Numbered from the stretch's first letter, positions 25,924 through 33,966 are shown. The stretch is DNA of 64,000 bases from Micromonospora zamorensis (GCF_900090275.1 NZ_LT607755.1:868001-932000), one strand, 5' to 3'. The notes: generated by a model from the letters alone, not told the origin. Made by a program: numbers and translations.

Positions 25924-27095
25924 GCCGCCGGTTGCGGCCCACCCTGCGGTTGCGGCTGACCCTGCTCAACGGTGTGCTGCTGATCGGGGCCGGTGCGATC
26001 CTGGTGCTGCTGGCCTGGCTGCTGGTCCGTGACGCGCTGCGACCCACCGACGAGTTGCTGCCCGGCACGGTCGTGTTGCTGGCGGACGGCGAGTCGATGG
26101 ACGCCGCCCAGTGGCAGCGGCAACTCGTCGACGCCGCCTCCGGGGAGTTGCTGGCCAAGGGCCTCGTCGCGCTGTTGGCGATCAGCGTCGTCGGGGTGGC
26201 CGGCGCGTACGCGGTGGCCGGGCGGGCGCTACGCCCACTGCACCAGGTCACCGCGACCGCCCAGCGGCTCGGCGAGGCGACCCTGGACCAGCGGATCGGC
26301 TACTCGGGCGCCGACGACGAGGTGGCCGAGCTGGCCAAGACGTTCGACGCCATGCTGGACCGGATCGCGTCCGCCTTCGAGGCGCAGAAGCGCTTCGTGG
26401 CCAACGCCTCGCACGAGCTGCGTACCCCGCTCGCCGTGATGCGCACCGAGATCGACGTGACGCTCAGCGACGACGACGCGGACGCCGCCGAATACCGCCG
26501 GATGGCGACAGTGGTCCGGGACGCCTCGGAGCGGGCCAACGGCCTGGTGGACGCGCTGCTGGTGCTGGCCCGCAGCGAGGCCCAGGCCGGGCGGCAGTTG
26601 GGCCGGCGTACCGAGTGTGACCTCGCCGCCGGCACCGCCAACGCGCTGTCCGCGATGCGCCGGGAGGTGGAACGGATCGGGCTACGGGTCCAGACGTCAC
26701 TGGAGTCCGCTCCGGTGGTCGGCGACCCGGGGCTGCTCGACCGGTTGGCCGGCAACCTCATCGAGAACGCGGTCCGCTACAACCACCTGCACGGCCGGCT
26801 CTGGGTGCGCACCGGCACCGACGGCGACCGGTCCTGGCTGGTGGTGGGCAACACCGGCTTCGAGGTGGACCAGGCCGACGTGCCGGGGCTGTTCGAGCCG
26901 TTCCGTCGCGGTGGCCGGGAACGGACCGGGGCCCGCGGCTCCGGCCTGGGGCTGTCCATCGTCCGGGCGGTCTGCACGGCGCACGGCGGCACCGTACGGG
27001 TGATCGCGCAGTCGGGTGGTGGTCTGGAGGTGACTGTCACCCTCCCGTCGGCGGACGCTCCGGCGGTCAACGGGTCGGTGCCCGGCCAGGGCTGA
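25920..27095 (+). CDS. Sensor histidine kinase
   Basis: A 391-residue membrane kinase coupled to the upstream regulator (start overlaps its stop by 4 nt). Two transmembrane helices (about residues 18-38 and 80-100) enclose a short 40-residue extracytoplasmic loop. Next come HAMP (RALRPLHQVTATAQRLGE), HisKA with the phospho-His at residue 165 (ANASHELRTPLAVM), and HATPase_c with the N box NLIENAVRYN and G boxes ending GARGSGLGLSIVRAV. The small sensor loop suggests it senses the membrane or a partner protein more than a bulky ligand (inference). Confidence 0.95.
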   Translation: MSRRLRPTLRLRLTLLNGVLLIGAGAILVLLAWLLVRDALRPTDELLPGTVVLLADGESMDAAQWQRQLVDAASGELLAKGLVALLAISVVGVAGAYAVAGRALRPLHQVTATAQRLGEATLDQRIGYSGADDEVAELAKTFDAMLDRIASAFEAQKRFVANASHELRTPLAVMRTEIDVTLSDDDADAAEYRRMATVVRDASERANGLVDALLVLARSEAQAGRQLGRRTECDLAAGTANALSAMRREVERIGLRVQTSLESAPVVGDPGLLDRLAGNLIENAVRYNHLHGRLWVRTGTDGDRSWLVVGNTGFEVDQADVPGLFEPFRRGGRERTGARGSGLGLSIVRAVCTAHGGTVRVIAQSGGGLEVTVTLPSADAPAVNGSVPGQG

Positions 27096-27166
27096 CGGGG
27101 GTTGCGCGCGGCGTTCGGCCGGTGGCAAGATCACGGCGTCAGCCAGGAAGCGAAGGGGGTGCGTCG

Positions 27167-27211
27167 ATGTCCACCAATCATGACTCCGCACCCCGGGTGT
27201 GCGCCGGCTGA
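27167..27211 (+). CDS. Possible 14-residue upstream ORF before the VOC genes
   Basis: ATG at 27167 opens MSTNHDSAPRVCAG and stops at 27211. AAGGGGG sits about seven bases upstream, a better ribosome site than many annotated starts in the window. The peptide ends 43 bases before the start of the first VOC gene. It could be a regulatory leader peptide or the remnant of a lost gene; nothing else supports it. Confidence 0.3.
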   Translation: MSTNHDSAPRVCAG

Positions 27212-27254
27212 CTCCCGGAAGCGGAGCGTCCCATCCCGTACGGAGGGAACACCC

Positions 27255-27662
27255 GTGTATCCACGGATCCGCAACATCAGTTTTGACTGTCACGACACGT
27301 ACGCCCTGGCGGGCTTCTGGGCCGCCGTGCTCGGGTACGCCCGGCACTCCGAGGACGCCCCCGGTGACCCGGAGGCGGCCCTGCTGCCGCCGGACGACGC
27401 CACCCCGAACCTGTTCTTCCAAGAGGTGCCGGAGGAGAAGGTGACCAAGAACCGGCTCCACATCTGCCTGGAACCCGTCGACCGGACCAGAGATGAGGAG
27501 GTCGAGCGGGTGCTCGGCCTCGGTGCCACAGTGGTCGCCGACCGTCGGCGTGCCGACGGCACGGGTTGGGCGGTGCTCGCCGACCCCGAGGGGAACGAGT
27601 TCTGCGTGGTCCGCAGCGCTGGGGAACGTCTCGCCACCACCACCGTGGAGGACCAGCTGTGA
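27255..27662 (+). CDS. VOC (glyoxalase/bleomycin-resistance fold) protein, copy 1
   Basis: A 135-residue single-domain protein of the vicinal oxygen chelate superfamily (glyoxalase-like). The GTG at 27255 follows GGAGGG about seven bases upstream. It has the paired beta-alpha-beta-beta modules with ISFDCHDTYALAGFWAAVLGY at the start (His in the CHD motif), KNRLHICLEP in the middle and LADPEGNEFCVV near the end, which supplies the conserved Glu. Metal-dependent catalysis or small-molecule binding is typical; the substrate is unknown. The next gene is a close tandem duplicate. Confidence 0.85.
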   Translation: MYPRIRNISFDCHDTYALAGFWAAVLGYARHSEDAPGDPEAALLPPDDATPNLFFQEVPEEKVTKNRLHICLEPVDRTRDEEVERVLGLGATVVADRRRADGTGWAVLADPEGNEFCVVRSAGERLATTTVEDQL

Positions 27663-28078
27663 GTTCGACGATCCACAACATCAGCATCGACTGTCACGAC
27701 ACGTACGCCCTGGCCGGCTTCTGGGCGCAGGTCTTCGACTGCCCCCGGCAGCCCGACGACTTCCCCGGTGACCCGGAGGCGATGCTCCTGCCGCCGGGCG
27801 GCCCGGAGGTGCTCTTCCTCGCCGTGCCCGAGGGCAAGACGGTGAAGAACCGGCTGCACCTGGACCTGCAACCCGCCGACCGGACCCGGGCCGAGGAGGT
27901 CGAGCGACTGCTCGGCATCGGCGCGACGCTCGTCGCCGACCACGTCGGCCCGACCGGCGGGGGTTGGGTGGTGCTGGCCGACCCGGAGGGCAACGAGTTC
28001 TGCGTGCTCGGCAACGCCGCTGAGCGGGCGGCCGCGGCGGCCGCGCGGGCCGCGGCAGCGGTTGCCGAACCGGCCTGA
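27659..28078 (+). CDS. VOC (glyoxalase/bleomycin-resistance fold) protein, copy 2
   Basis: A 139-residue paralogue that overlaps the first copy as GTGA, so the two are co-translated. It aligns along its length with the same landmarks (ISIDCHDTYALAGFWAQVF, GDPEAMLLPPG, KNRLHLDLQPADRTR, VLADPEGNEFCVL); most positions are identical by eye. The C-terminus carries an Ala-rich tail absent from copy 1. A heterodimer is plausible since VOC proteins often pair domains. A strong hairpin follows 17 bases after the stop. Confidence 0.86.
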   Translation: MSSTIHNISIDCHDTYALAGFWAQVFDCPRQPDDFPGDPEAMLLPPGGPEVLFLAVPEGKTVKNRLHLDLQPADRTRAEEVERLLGIGATLVADHVGPTGGGWVVLADPEGNEFCVLGNAAERAAAAAARAAAAVAEPA

Positions 28079-28095
28079 CCGTCCACGGACGGCGC

Positions 28096-28129
28096 GGGGC
28101 CCCGACCACCCTCAGGTGGCCGGGGCCCC
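28096..28129. terminator. Terminator hairpin after the VOC pair (copy 1 of a repeated element)
   Basis: GGGGCCCCGACCACC, loop CTCA, GGTGGCCGGGGCCCC: 15 positions per arm with one A-C mismatch. The same 34-nt element, differing only in the loop, occurs again at 29718-29751. It lies between the VOC pair (plus) and the RibD_C gene (minus). Confidence 0.8.
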
Positions 28130-28195
28130 ACGCCACGCTGCTGGGGCAGGACTTGCCCGCAAGATTCAGGCGGTGGCCGTGTCGTAGCGCGGTGA

Positions 28196-28822
28196 CTAGA
28201 CGAAGTTCGTCACGCCCTCGTATTCCGCCACCGGGGCGGCGCCGACATGCTCGTACTCGAGCAGGAGCAGGCCGTTCGCGGTTGCGTCGTGGTGGACGAG
28301 TCGAAGGCCGGTGGCTGCGCTCGGGTGGTCGAGCAGCCGTCGTCCGGAACCGACCACGGTGGGGGCGACGACGAGTCGGAGGGTGTCGACGAGGCCGGCC
28401 GACAACAGGGCCCTGCCGAGCCGCGCGCTGCCGTGAATCTGGAGCTCCCGTCCTGGCTGGCCCCTGAGGTTTCCGACGCTTTTGATCGGGTCGCCGTGGA
28501 GCACCGTCGTCGGCTGCCAGACGCCCTCCGTCAGGGTGTTGGTCACGACGTACTTCGGTAGTGAGTTCATCCGCTCGGTGTACGGATCGTCCGGGTCGGT
28601 GATCTGCGGCCAGTCGCGAGCGAACGCCTCGTAGGTCCGCCGTCCGAGCAGCAGACCGTCGGCGAGACCCAACCAGTCAGAGGTGCGGCGGACGAAGGCC
28701 TCATCCAGGTAGGGCACGAGCCAGCCGCCGCGGGTGAAGCCGTCGCTCGGATCCTCGGTCGGCGAGCCGGGACCCTGGCTGACGCCGTCGAGAGTGACGA
28801 ACTCGGTAAGGACGAGCTTCAC
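28196..28822 (-). CDS. Dihydrofolate reductase-like (RibD_C domain) protein
   Basis: A 208-residue protein with the dihydrofolate-reductase fold as used in RibD_C-type reductases. It starts MKLVLTEFVTLDGVSQGPG, the usual beginning of the stand-alone family, then GLLLGRRTYEAFARDWP, YVVTNTL, LQIHGSARLGRALLSAGLVD and LRLVVAPTVVGSGRRLL. It probably binds NADPH; the substrate is unknown, and such proteins seldom make folate or riboflavin. Its start overlaps the upstream SRPBCC stop by 4 nt, as the last gene of a three-gene operon led by an ArsR regulator. Confidence 0.87.
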   Translation of the reverse strand: MKLVLTEFVTLDGVSQGPGSPTEDPSDGFTRGGWLVPYLDEAFVRRTSDWLGLADGLLLGRRTYEAFARDWPQITDPDDPYTERMNSLPKYVVTNTLTEGVWQPTTVLHGDPIKSVGNLRGQPGRELQIHGSARLGRALLSAGLVDTLRLVVAPTVVGSGRRLLDHPSAATGLRLVHHDATANGLLLLEYEHVGAAPVAEYEGVTNFV

Positions 28823-29295
28823 GGCGCACCCTGGCTCTCGGCGAGCCCGGCGAGTTGTTCGGTGACCGAGCCCCAGCCGTCCGCGAAGCCGATCTTCTCG
28901 TGCAGGTCACGAGCGGCGGGATCACCGTGGCGGACGACGACCCGGTAGTCGGTGCCGTCCGGGTGGTCCTTCATGGTGATCTCGGCGGTCATCGGGACCG
29001 GGCTGGGGTTCGCGGGCCGCCAGGCGCTGTCGATCACGTTCGTGAACACGATCCGTTCATGATCGTCGACGACGAGGAAGCACGCGTCGAGGTGTGGGAC
29101 GAACTCCACCCCGTCATCGCTCAGTCGGGTCACCAGCGCGCCACCGGGCCGCACGTCCAGGCGATCGACGCGGCACAGGGACGGCGCCGGGATCCACCAC
29201 TTCGCGAAGCGGGACGGGTCGGTCCAGGCGCTCCACACGGCGGCACGGGGGGCGCGGATGACCCGCGTCATGGTCAGGTCCAGGTCGGGATTCAC
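28819..29295 (-). CDS. SRPBCC / AHSA1-like ligand-binding protein
   Basis: A 158-residue protein of the START/Bet v1-like superfamily in its AHSA1-like branch. Typical landmarks are RVIRAPRAAVWSAWTDPSRFAKWWIP at the start (given here only as a landmark), GGALVTRLSDDG, VFTNVIDSAWRP and the closing helix GWGSVTEQLAGLAES. The fold makes a hydrophobic cavity for a small lipophilic ligand. Such proteins are often encoded beside ArsR regulators, as here, where it overlaps both neighbours by 4 nt. Ligand unknown. Confidence 0.87.
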   Translation of the reverse strand: MNPDLDLTMTRVIRAPRAAVWSAWTDPSRFAKWWIPAPSLCRVDRLDVRPGGALVTRLSDDGVEFVPHLDACFLVVDDHERIVFTNVIDSAWRPANPSPVPMTAEITMKDHPDGTDYRVVVRHGDPAARDLHEKIGFADGWGSVTEQLAGLAESQGAP

Positions 29296-29630
29296 TGCTG
29301 ATCCTCCTGCTGATCGGTGACGAGGCGTTCGAGGTGATCCGTGCGCTCTTCCCAGATCCGGCGCTGCTCCGCGAGCCAGTCGTCGACGAGGGCGAGGCGC
29401 TCGCGGTTGAGCACGCAGGTGCGCACCCGGCCGGACTTGGTCGTGCGGATCAGCCCGTTCGATTCGAGCGTCTGCACGTGCTTCATGAACGACGGAAGGG
29501 TCATCGGGAACTCGCGGGCGAGATCGCCGACGCTCGTCGGGCCGTGGCCGAGGCGTCGGATGACCCAGCGCCGGGTCGGGTCGGCGAGGGCGACGAACAC
29601 GCCGTCGAGCTGCGCCGAAAACTGTGCCAT
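29292..29630 (-). CDS. ArsR-family winged-helix transcriptional regulator
   Basis: A 112-residue regulator. It begins with the ArsR pattern LDGVFVALADPTRRWVIRRLG, then the recognition helix region DLAREFPMTLPSFMKHVQTLESNGLI and the wing RTTKSGRVRTCVL. No cysteine metal site is present, so it belongs to the non-metal ArsR branch that travels with AHSA1-like proteins. It leads a three-gene operon and probably represses it: a 9-bp inverted repeat lies immediately before its start codon. Confidence 0.9.
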   Translation of the reverse strand: MAQFSAQLDGVFVALADPTRRWVIRRLGHGPTSVGDLAREFPMTLPSFMKHVQTLESNGLIRTTKSGRVRTCVLNRERLALVDDWLAEQRRIWEERTDHLERLVTDQQEDQQ

Positions 29631-29633
29631 GTG

Positions 29634-29662
29634 GCTAAGTATTGCGTGAGACGATACTTAGC
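29634..29662. promoter_or_regulatory. Putative ArsR operator (9-bp inverted repeat)
   Basis: GCTAAGTAT (29634-29642) and ATACTTAGC (29654-29662) form a perfect dyad with an 11-base spacer, only three bases upstream of the ArsR start codon. A further half-site AAGTAT follows at about 29672. It is AT-rich in a GC-rich genome and sits where the operon's promoter must be, which suits autorepression. Confidence 0.65.
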
Positions 29663-29717
29663 GCAAGGGCGAAGTATTTACCAGGATGGGCAACCCGACG
29701 CTCGGCAGACACGGCAC

Positions 29718-29751
29718 GGGGCCCCGACCACCCGAGGGTGGCCGGGGCCCC
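29718..29751. terminator. Terminator hairpin (copy 2 of the repeated element)
   Basis: Same arms as the element at 28096-28129 (GGGGCCCCGACCACC and GGTGGCCGGGGCCCC), with loop CGAG. It lies 11 bases downstream of the stop of the minus-strand proline-rich gene, and on the other side faces the ArsR promoter. Confidence 0.8.
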
Positions 29752-29762
29752 GTCGCCCACTG

Positions 29763-30533
29763 TCAGGAGCGCTGCTCGACCTGGCCCCGGATCGTGATGA
29801 ACTCGGCCTTGGCCTGTTCGGCGGACTTGAAGTACGTGACCACCATGCCCAGGCTGCCCTTGTCGGCCCAGACGCAGACGCCCAGCGGCACGCTCTCCGC
29901 CTTGCCGTCGCCGCAGCTCGCCTCACCGCCGAGTGGGCCGGGATCGACGGCCACCATGTTGGTCACCGTCAGCTCGGTGGAGAGCCCGCTGATGGCGTCG
30001 TTCATCTCCTTCTTCGGGTCGGATATCAGGCCGGACGCGCCGGCGATCATGACGAGGTCCTGCTTGGTCGGGTCGCCGTAGAAGGCGCCGACCGTGCTGG
30101 TCTCGTTCTGCACCGACGACTTCATCTCGCGGACCAGTTGGTCGGCGGCCGTCTGGAGCTCCGCGTCGGTGACCTTCGGCCGGCCGGCGAGGGTGGCTGG
30201 CGCGACCAGCCGGGTCTTGCTGGCATCGACGGCGTCGCCCACCGGCCCCTTGACCGCGAGCCAGGTGATCACCGCGCCGCCGACGCAGAGCACCAGCACC
30301 ACGGCCAGCACGATCAGCACGATCTTGCCGGCTTTCGACTTCTTCGCCGGCTGCGGGGGACCGAGAAGGCTGGGATCGCCGTACGGCTGACCCGGCTGCG
30401 CGGGCGGGAATCCCTGCTGCTGCGGCGGGGACCAACCACCGGGCTGCTGCGGCTGGCCCGGCTGACCGGGCTGCTGCGGCGGGGTGGGGGAATCGTGCGG
30501 CGGGCCGTAAGGGTTGGCCGGCGGCTGGGACAT
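29763..30533 (-). CDS. Proline-rich single-pass membrane protein, function unknown
   Basis: A 256-residue protein. Residues 1-65 are Pro/Gln/Gly-rich and presumably cytosolic and disordered; KKSKAGK precedes one transmembrane helix (about 69-93, IVLIVLAVVLVLCVGGAVI). The extracytoplasmic domain has no named family that I recognise; it contains a Cys pair (ASCGDGKAESVPLGVC) and a helix-strand ending, FKSAEQAKAEFITIRGQVE. Two genes later in the window (35678 and 37055) share the Pro-rich/TM/outer-domain layout. No SD is obvious at the ATG. Confidence 0.65.
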   Translation of the reverse strand: MSQPPANPYGPPHDSPTPPQQPGQPGQPQQPGGWSPPQQQGFPPAQPGQPYGDPSLLGPPQPAKKSKAGKIVLIVLAVVLVLCVGGAVITWLAVKGPVGDAVDASKTRLVAPATLAGRPKVTDAELQTAADQLVREMKSSVQNETSTVGAFYGDPTKQDLVMIAGASGLISDPKKEMNDAISGLSTELTVTNMVAVDPGPLGGEASCGDGKAESVPLGVCVWADKGSLGMVVTYFKSAEQAKAEFITIRGQVEQRS

Positions 30534-30640
30534 TCAGTCAGCTCCAAGTTGGGGGTGCAAAGCGCGTGATCTTAACCCGCCGAGGACCCCGGCGTTGTCC
30601 CTGCACAGGCCCCTGCCAGCCGCCATGTGATCACAAACAG

Positions 30641-30685
30641 TCGCGGTGGCCGGATCGTCCACGAGGGACGCTCCGACCACCGCGA
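30641..30685 (-). terminator. Terminator hairpin after fadB
   Basis: TCGCGGTGGCCGGA (30641-30654) pairs with TCCGACCACCGCGA (30672-30685), 13 of 14 positions, with a 17-nt loop. It begins 18 bases downstream of the fadB stop on the minus strand. A smaller alternative stem (30676-30692) overlaps it. The rest of the 30534-30703 spacer shows nothing else. Confidence 0.6.
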
Positions 30686-30703
30686 CGGTGGTGCTGCGAT
30701 CGG

Positions 30704-32773
30704 TCAGGCCGGCAGGCTCGCCGCCCCGCGCGGCAGGAACCGCTGACCGGTGACCCGCTCGGACGTGCCGGTCCGGTCCAGGTATGGAGTGACCCCACCC
30801 AGGTGGAACGGCCAACCGGCGCCCAGGATCATGCACAGGTCGATGTCCTGCGCCTCGGCGACCACGCCCTCGTCCAGCATCAGCCGGATCTCCTGCGCGA
30901 GCGCGTCGAGCGCGTTCTGGCGCACCTGCTCGGCGGTCAGCGGCTGGTCACCGACGACGAGCAGCTTGGCCACCTCGTCGTTGACCTGGTCGTCGACCAC
31001 GATCGGTTGGCCCGAGTCGGCGATCCGCTTGAGGTTCTCGCTGACACCGAACCGGTCCGGGTACGCGGCGTGCAGAGTGCCGCCCACGTGGTACGCGACG
31101 GCCGGACCGACCAGCTGGAGCAGGGCCAACGGGCGCATCGGCAGGCCCAGCGGGTCCAGTGCGCTGTTGGCCACGTCCAGCGGGGTGCCCTGGTCGACAG
31201 CGGCGAAGACGGTGCCCAGGAAGCGGGTGAGCAGCCGGTTCACCACGAACGCCGGAGCATCCTTGACCAGCACGCTCGACTTCTTGAGCTGCTTGCCGAC
31301 CGCGAACGCGGTGGCCAGCGTGACGTCGTCGGTGCGCTCGCCCCGGACGATCTCCAGCAGCGGCAGCACCGCCACCGGGTTGAAGAAGTGGAAGCCGACC
31401 ACCCGCTCCGGGTGCTCCAACTCGGCGGCCATCTCGGTGATCGACAGCGAACTGGTGTTGGTGGCGAGCACCGCCTCCGGGGAGACGATCTTCTCCAACT
31501 CGGCCCAGACCTGCTTCTTGACACCCAGGTCCTCGAAGACCGCCTCGATGACGAAGTCGGCGTCCGCGAAGGCGCTCTTGTCGACAGTGCCGCTGACCAG
31601 GCCGTACAGCTTGGCGGCGGTGTTCTTGTCCATCCGGCCCTTGGTGACGGCCTTCTCGATCTGGGTGTGCACGTAGCCGACGCCCTTGTCCACCCGGGAC
31701 TGGTCGAGGTCGGACATCACCACCGGCACCTGGAGGCGGCGGGCGAACAGCAGCGCCAACTGGCTGGCCATCAGGCCGGCGCCGACGATGCCGACCTTGG
31801 TGATCGTGCGGGCCAGGCCCTTGTCCGGTGCGCCGGCCGGCCGCTTGGCCCGCCGCTGCACCAGGTCGAAGGCGTACAGACCGCTGCGCAGCTCCTCGGA
31901 GAAGACCAGGTCCGCGAGGGCCTCGTCCTCGGCGGCGGTGCCGGCGGCGAAGTCGCCGTCCTTCGCCGTCTCCAGCAGGTCGAGCGCCTTGTACGCGGCC
32001 GGGACCGCGCCGTGCAGCCGCTGGTTCAGCGTCTCCCGGGCGAAGTAGAGCACGCCCGCCCACATGTCCTTGTCGACCTCGGGCCTGGTCACGGTGACCT
32101 GACCCCGGACCACCCCGGCGGCCCACTCCAGGGACCGCTCCAGGAAGTCGGCCGGCTCCAGCAGGATGTCAGCGATGCCCAGCTCGGCGGCCTGCTTCGG
32201 CTTGAGCATCTTGTTCTGCATGAGCGGGTTCTGGATGATCACCTGGGTGGCGGCGGGAATGCCGATCAGGTTCGGCAGCAGCTGGGTGCCGCCCCAGCCC
32301 GGCACCAGGCCGAGGGAGACCTCGGGCAGGGCCAGAGCCGCCGCACCACCGGAGAGCGTCCGGTAGTGGCAGTGCAGCGCCAGCTCCAGGCCGCCGCCCA
32401 TCGCCGCGCCGTTGACGAACGCGAAGGTGGGGACGGTGCTGTCCTTGAGACGGGCGAAGACCCGGTGGCCCAGCCGGCCGATCTCCAGCGCCTGCGCGCG
32501 GTCGGCGAGCTGCGGCAGGCCGACGATGTCCGCGCCCACGCAGAAGATGTACGGCTTACCGGTCACCGCGATGAACGCCGGGTCGGCGGCGAGCGCGGCG
32601 GTGATCGCCTCGTCCAGGCTGGCCAGACCACCGGGGCCGAACGTGTTCGGCTTGGTGTGGTCGAAGCCGTTGTCCAGCGTGATCAGGGCGGCCGGACGGT
32701 CCAGCCCCGGCACGTTCACCTGGCGCAGCAGCGCCTTGGTGACGACCTCGTTGGGTGCGGCGAGCGCGCTCAC
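30704..32773 (-). CDS. fadB: Fatty-acid oxidation multifunctional protein (enoyl-CoA hydratase / 3-hydroxyacyl-CoA dehydrogenase)
   Basis: A 689-residue bifunctional enzyme for the second and third steps of beta-oxidation. The N-terminal crotonase domain has the oxyanion-hole segments ITGKPYIFCVGAD-like (VTGKPYIFCVGAD) and FVNGAAMGGGLELALH, and the catalytic region ALPEVSLGLVPGWGGTQ. The C-terminal half has the NAD site VGIVGAGLMASQLALLFA, NTSSLSITEMA and the 3HCDH signature HFFNPVAVLPLLEIV. The GTG at 32773 overlaps the fadA stop (GTGA) with GGAGGG upstream. With fadA it forms a complete trifunctional system, probably cytosolic. Confidence 0.93.
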   Translation of the reverse strand: MSALAAPNEVVTKALLRQVNVPGLDRPAALITLDNGFDHTKPNTFGPGGLASLDEAITAALAADPAFIAVTGKPYIFCVGADIVGLPQLADRAQALEIGRLGHRVFARLKDSTVPTFAFVNGAAMGGGLELALHCHYRTLSGGAAALALPEVSLGLVPGWGGTQLLPNLIGIPAATQVIIQNPLMQNKMLKPKQAAELGIADILLEPADFLERSLEWAAGVVRGQVTVTRPEVDKDMWAGVLYFARETLNQRLHGAVPAAYKALDLLETAKDGDFAAGTAAEDEALADLVFSEELRSGLYAFDLVQRRAKRPAGAPDKGLARTITKVGIVGAGLMASQLALLFARRLQVPVVMSDLDQSRVDKGVGYVHTQIEKAVTKGRMDKNTAAKLYGLVSGTVDKSAFADADFVIEAVFEDLGVKKQVWAELEKIVSPEAVLATNTSSLSITEMAAELEHPERVVGFHFFNPVAVLPLLEIVRGERTDDVTLATAFAVGKQLKKSSVLVKDAPAFVVNRLLTRFLGTVFAAVDQGTPLDVANSALDPLGLPMRPLALLQLVGPAVAYHVGGTLHAAYPDRFGVSENLKRIADSGQPIVVDDQVNDEVAKLLVVGDQPLTAEQVRQNALDALAQEIRLMLDEGVVAEAQDIDLCMILGAGWPFHLGGVTPYLDRTGTSERVTGQRFLPRGAASLPA

Positions 32774-33966
32774 TTGTTGCCCTCCGTCCAGTGCGGGTTC
32801 TCCCAGATGACCGTGCCGCCCATGCCGATGCCGATGCACATCGCCGTCACGCCGTAACGGACCTCGGGGTGCTCGGCGAACTGGCGGGCCAACTGGGTCA
32901 TCAGGCGTACGCCGGAGGAGGCCAGCGGGTGACCGATGGCGATCGCGCCGCCCCACGGGTTGACCCGCGCGTCGTCGTCGGCGATGCCGAAGTGGTCGAG
33001 GAACGCGAGCACCTGCACGGCGAACGCCTCGTTCAGCTCGAACAGGCCGATGTCGTCGATGCTGAGCCCGGCCAGGCGCAGCGCCTTCTCCGTCGACGGG
33101 ATCGGGCCGACGCCCATCACCTCCGGCTCCACACCGACGAAACCGAACGACACCAACCGCATGGCGATCGGCAGGCCCAGCTCACGGGCGGTGGCCTCGT
33201 CGGCGAGCAGGCTCGCGGTGGCGCCGTCGTTCAGGCCGGCCGCGTTGCCCGCGGTGACCTTGCCGTGCGGGCGGAACGGGGTCTTCAGGGTGGCGAGCTT
33301 CTCCAGCGAGGTGTCCCGTGGGGCTTCGTCCACTGTGGCCAGACCCCAGCCGCCCTCGGCGTCGCGGATCGACATCGGCACCAGGTCGTCCTGGAGCTTG
33401 CCGTTGGCGTACGCCTTGGCGGTCTTCTGCTGCGAGGCCAGCGCGAACGCGTCGGTGCGTGCCTTGGTGATGTGCGGGACCAGGTCGTGCAGGTTCTCCG
33501 CGGTGGAGCCCATGACCAGCGCTGACGGGTCGACCAGCTTCTCCGCGATGATGCGCGGGTTGGGGTCGACGCCCTCACCCATCGGGTGACGGCCCATGTG
33601 CTCGACGCCACCCGCGATGGCGATGTCGTACGCGCCAATCGCGATGCCGCTGGCCACGGTGGTCACCGCGGTCATCGCGCCGGCGCACATGCGGTCGATG
33701 GCGAAGCCGGGAACGGTCTTGGGCAGACCCGCCAGCAGCGCGGCGGTACGGCCGATGGTGAGGCCCTGGTCACCGATCTGGGTGGTGGCCGCGATGGCGA
33801 CCTCCTCGACCCGCTCCGGGGGCAGCTGCGGGTTGCGGCGCAGCAGCTCACGGATGCAGCGGATCACCAGATCGTCGGCGCGGGTGTTGGCGTACATGCC
33901 ACCCGCCTTGCCGAACGGGGTACGGACGCCATCGACGAAGACGACATCCCGAACTTCACGGGGCAC
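32770..33966 (-). CDS. fadA: Acetyl-CoA C-acyltransferase (thiolase)
   Basis: A 398-residue thiolase that cleaves 3-ketoacyl-CoA with CoA, the last step of beta-oxidation. Catalytic landmarks are present: the nucleophilic Cys in DRMCAGAMTAV, NEAFAVQ, the His in GGAIAIGHPLASSG and the second Cys in AMCIGIGMGG. The GTG start (complement of 33964-33966) has GGAGG five bases upstream. It is the first gene of the fadA-fadB operon. A TACT-GGCG-AGTA dyad about 95 bases upstream is a likely regulator site. Confidence 0.95.
   Translation of the reverse strand: MPREVRDVVFVDGVRTPFGKAGGMYANTRADDLVIRCIRELLRRNPQLPPERVEEVAIAATTQIGDQGLTIGRTAALLAGLPKTVPGFAIDRMCAGAMTAVTTVASGIAIGAYDIAIAGGVEHMGRHPMGEGVDPNPRIIAEKLVDPSALVMGSTAENLHDLVPHITKARTDAFALASQQKTAKAYANGKLQDDLVPMSIRDAEGGWGLATVDEAPRDTSLEKLATLKTPFRPHGKVTAGNAAGLNDGATASLLADEATARELGLPIAMRLVSFGFVGVEPEVMGVGPIPSTEKALRLAGLSIDDIGLFELNEAFAVQVLAFLDHFGIADDDARVNPWGGAIAIGHPLASSGVRLMTQLARQFAEHPEVRYGVTAMCIGIGMGGTVIWENPHWTEGNK

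Noticed and set aside
30566..32857. A 763-codon plus-strand frame across fadB
   Set aside because: Low-complexity Val/Gln/Arg-rich shadow of fadB with no ribosome site or domain.
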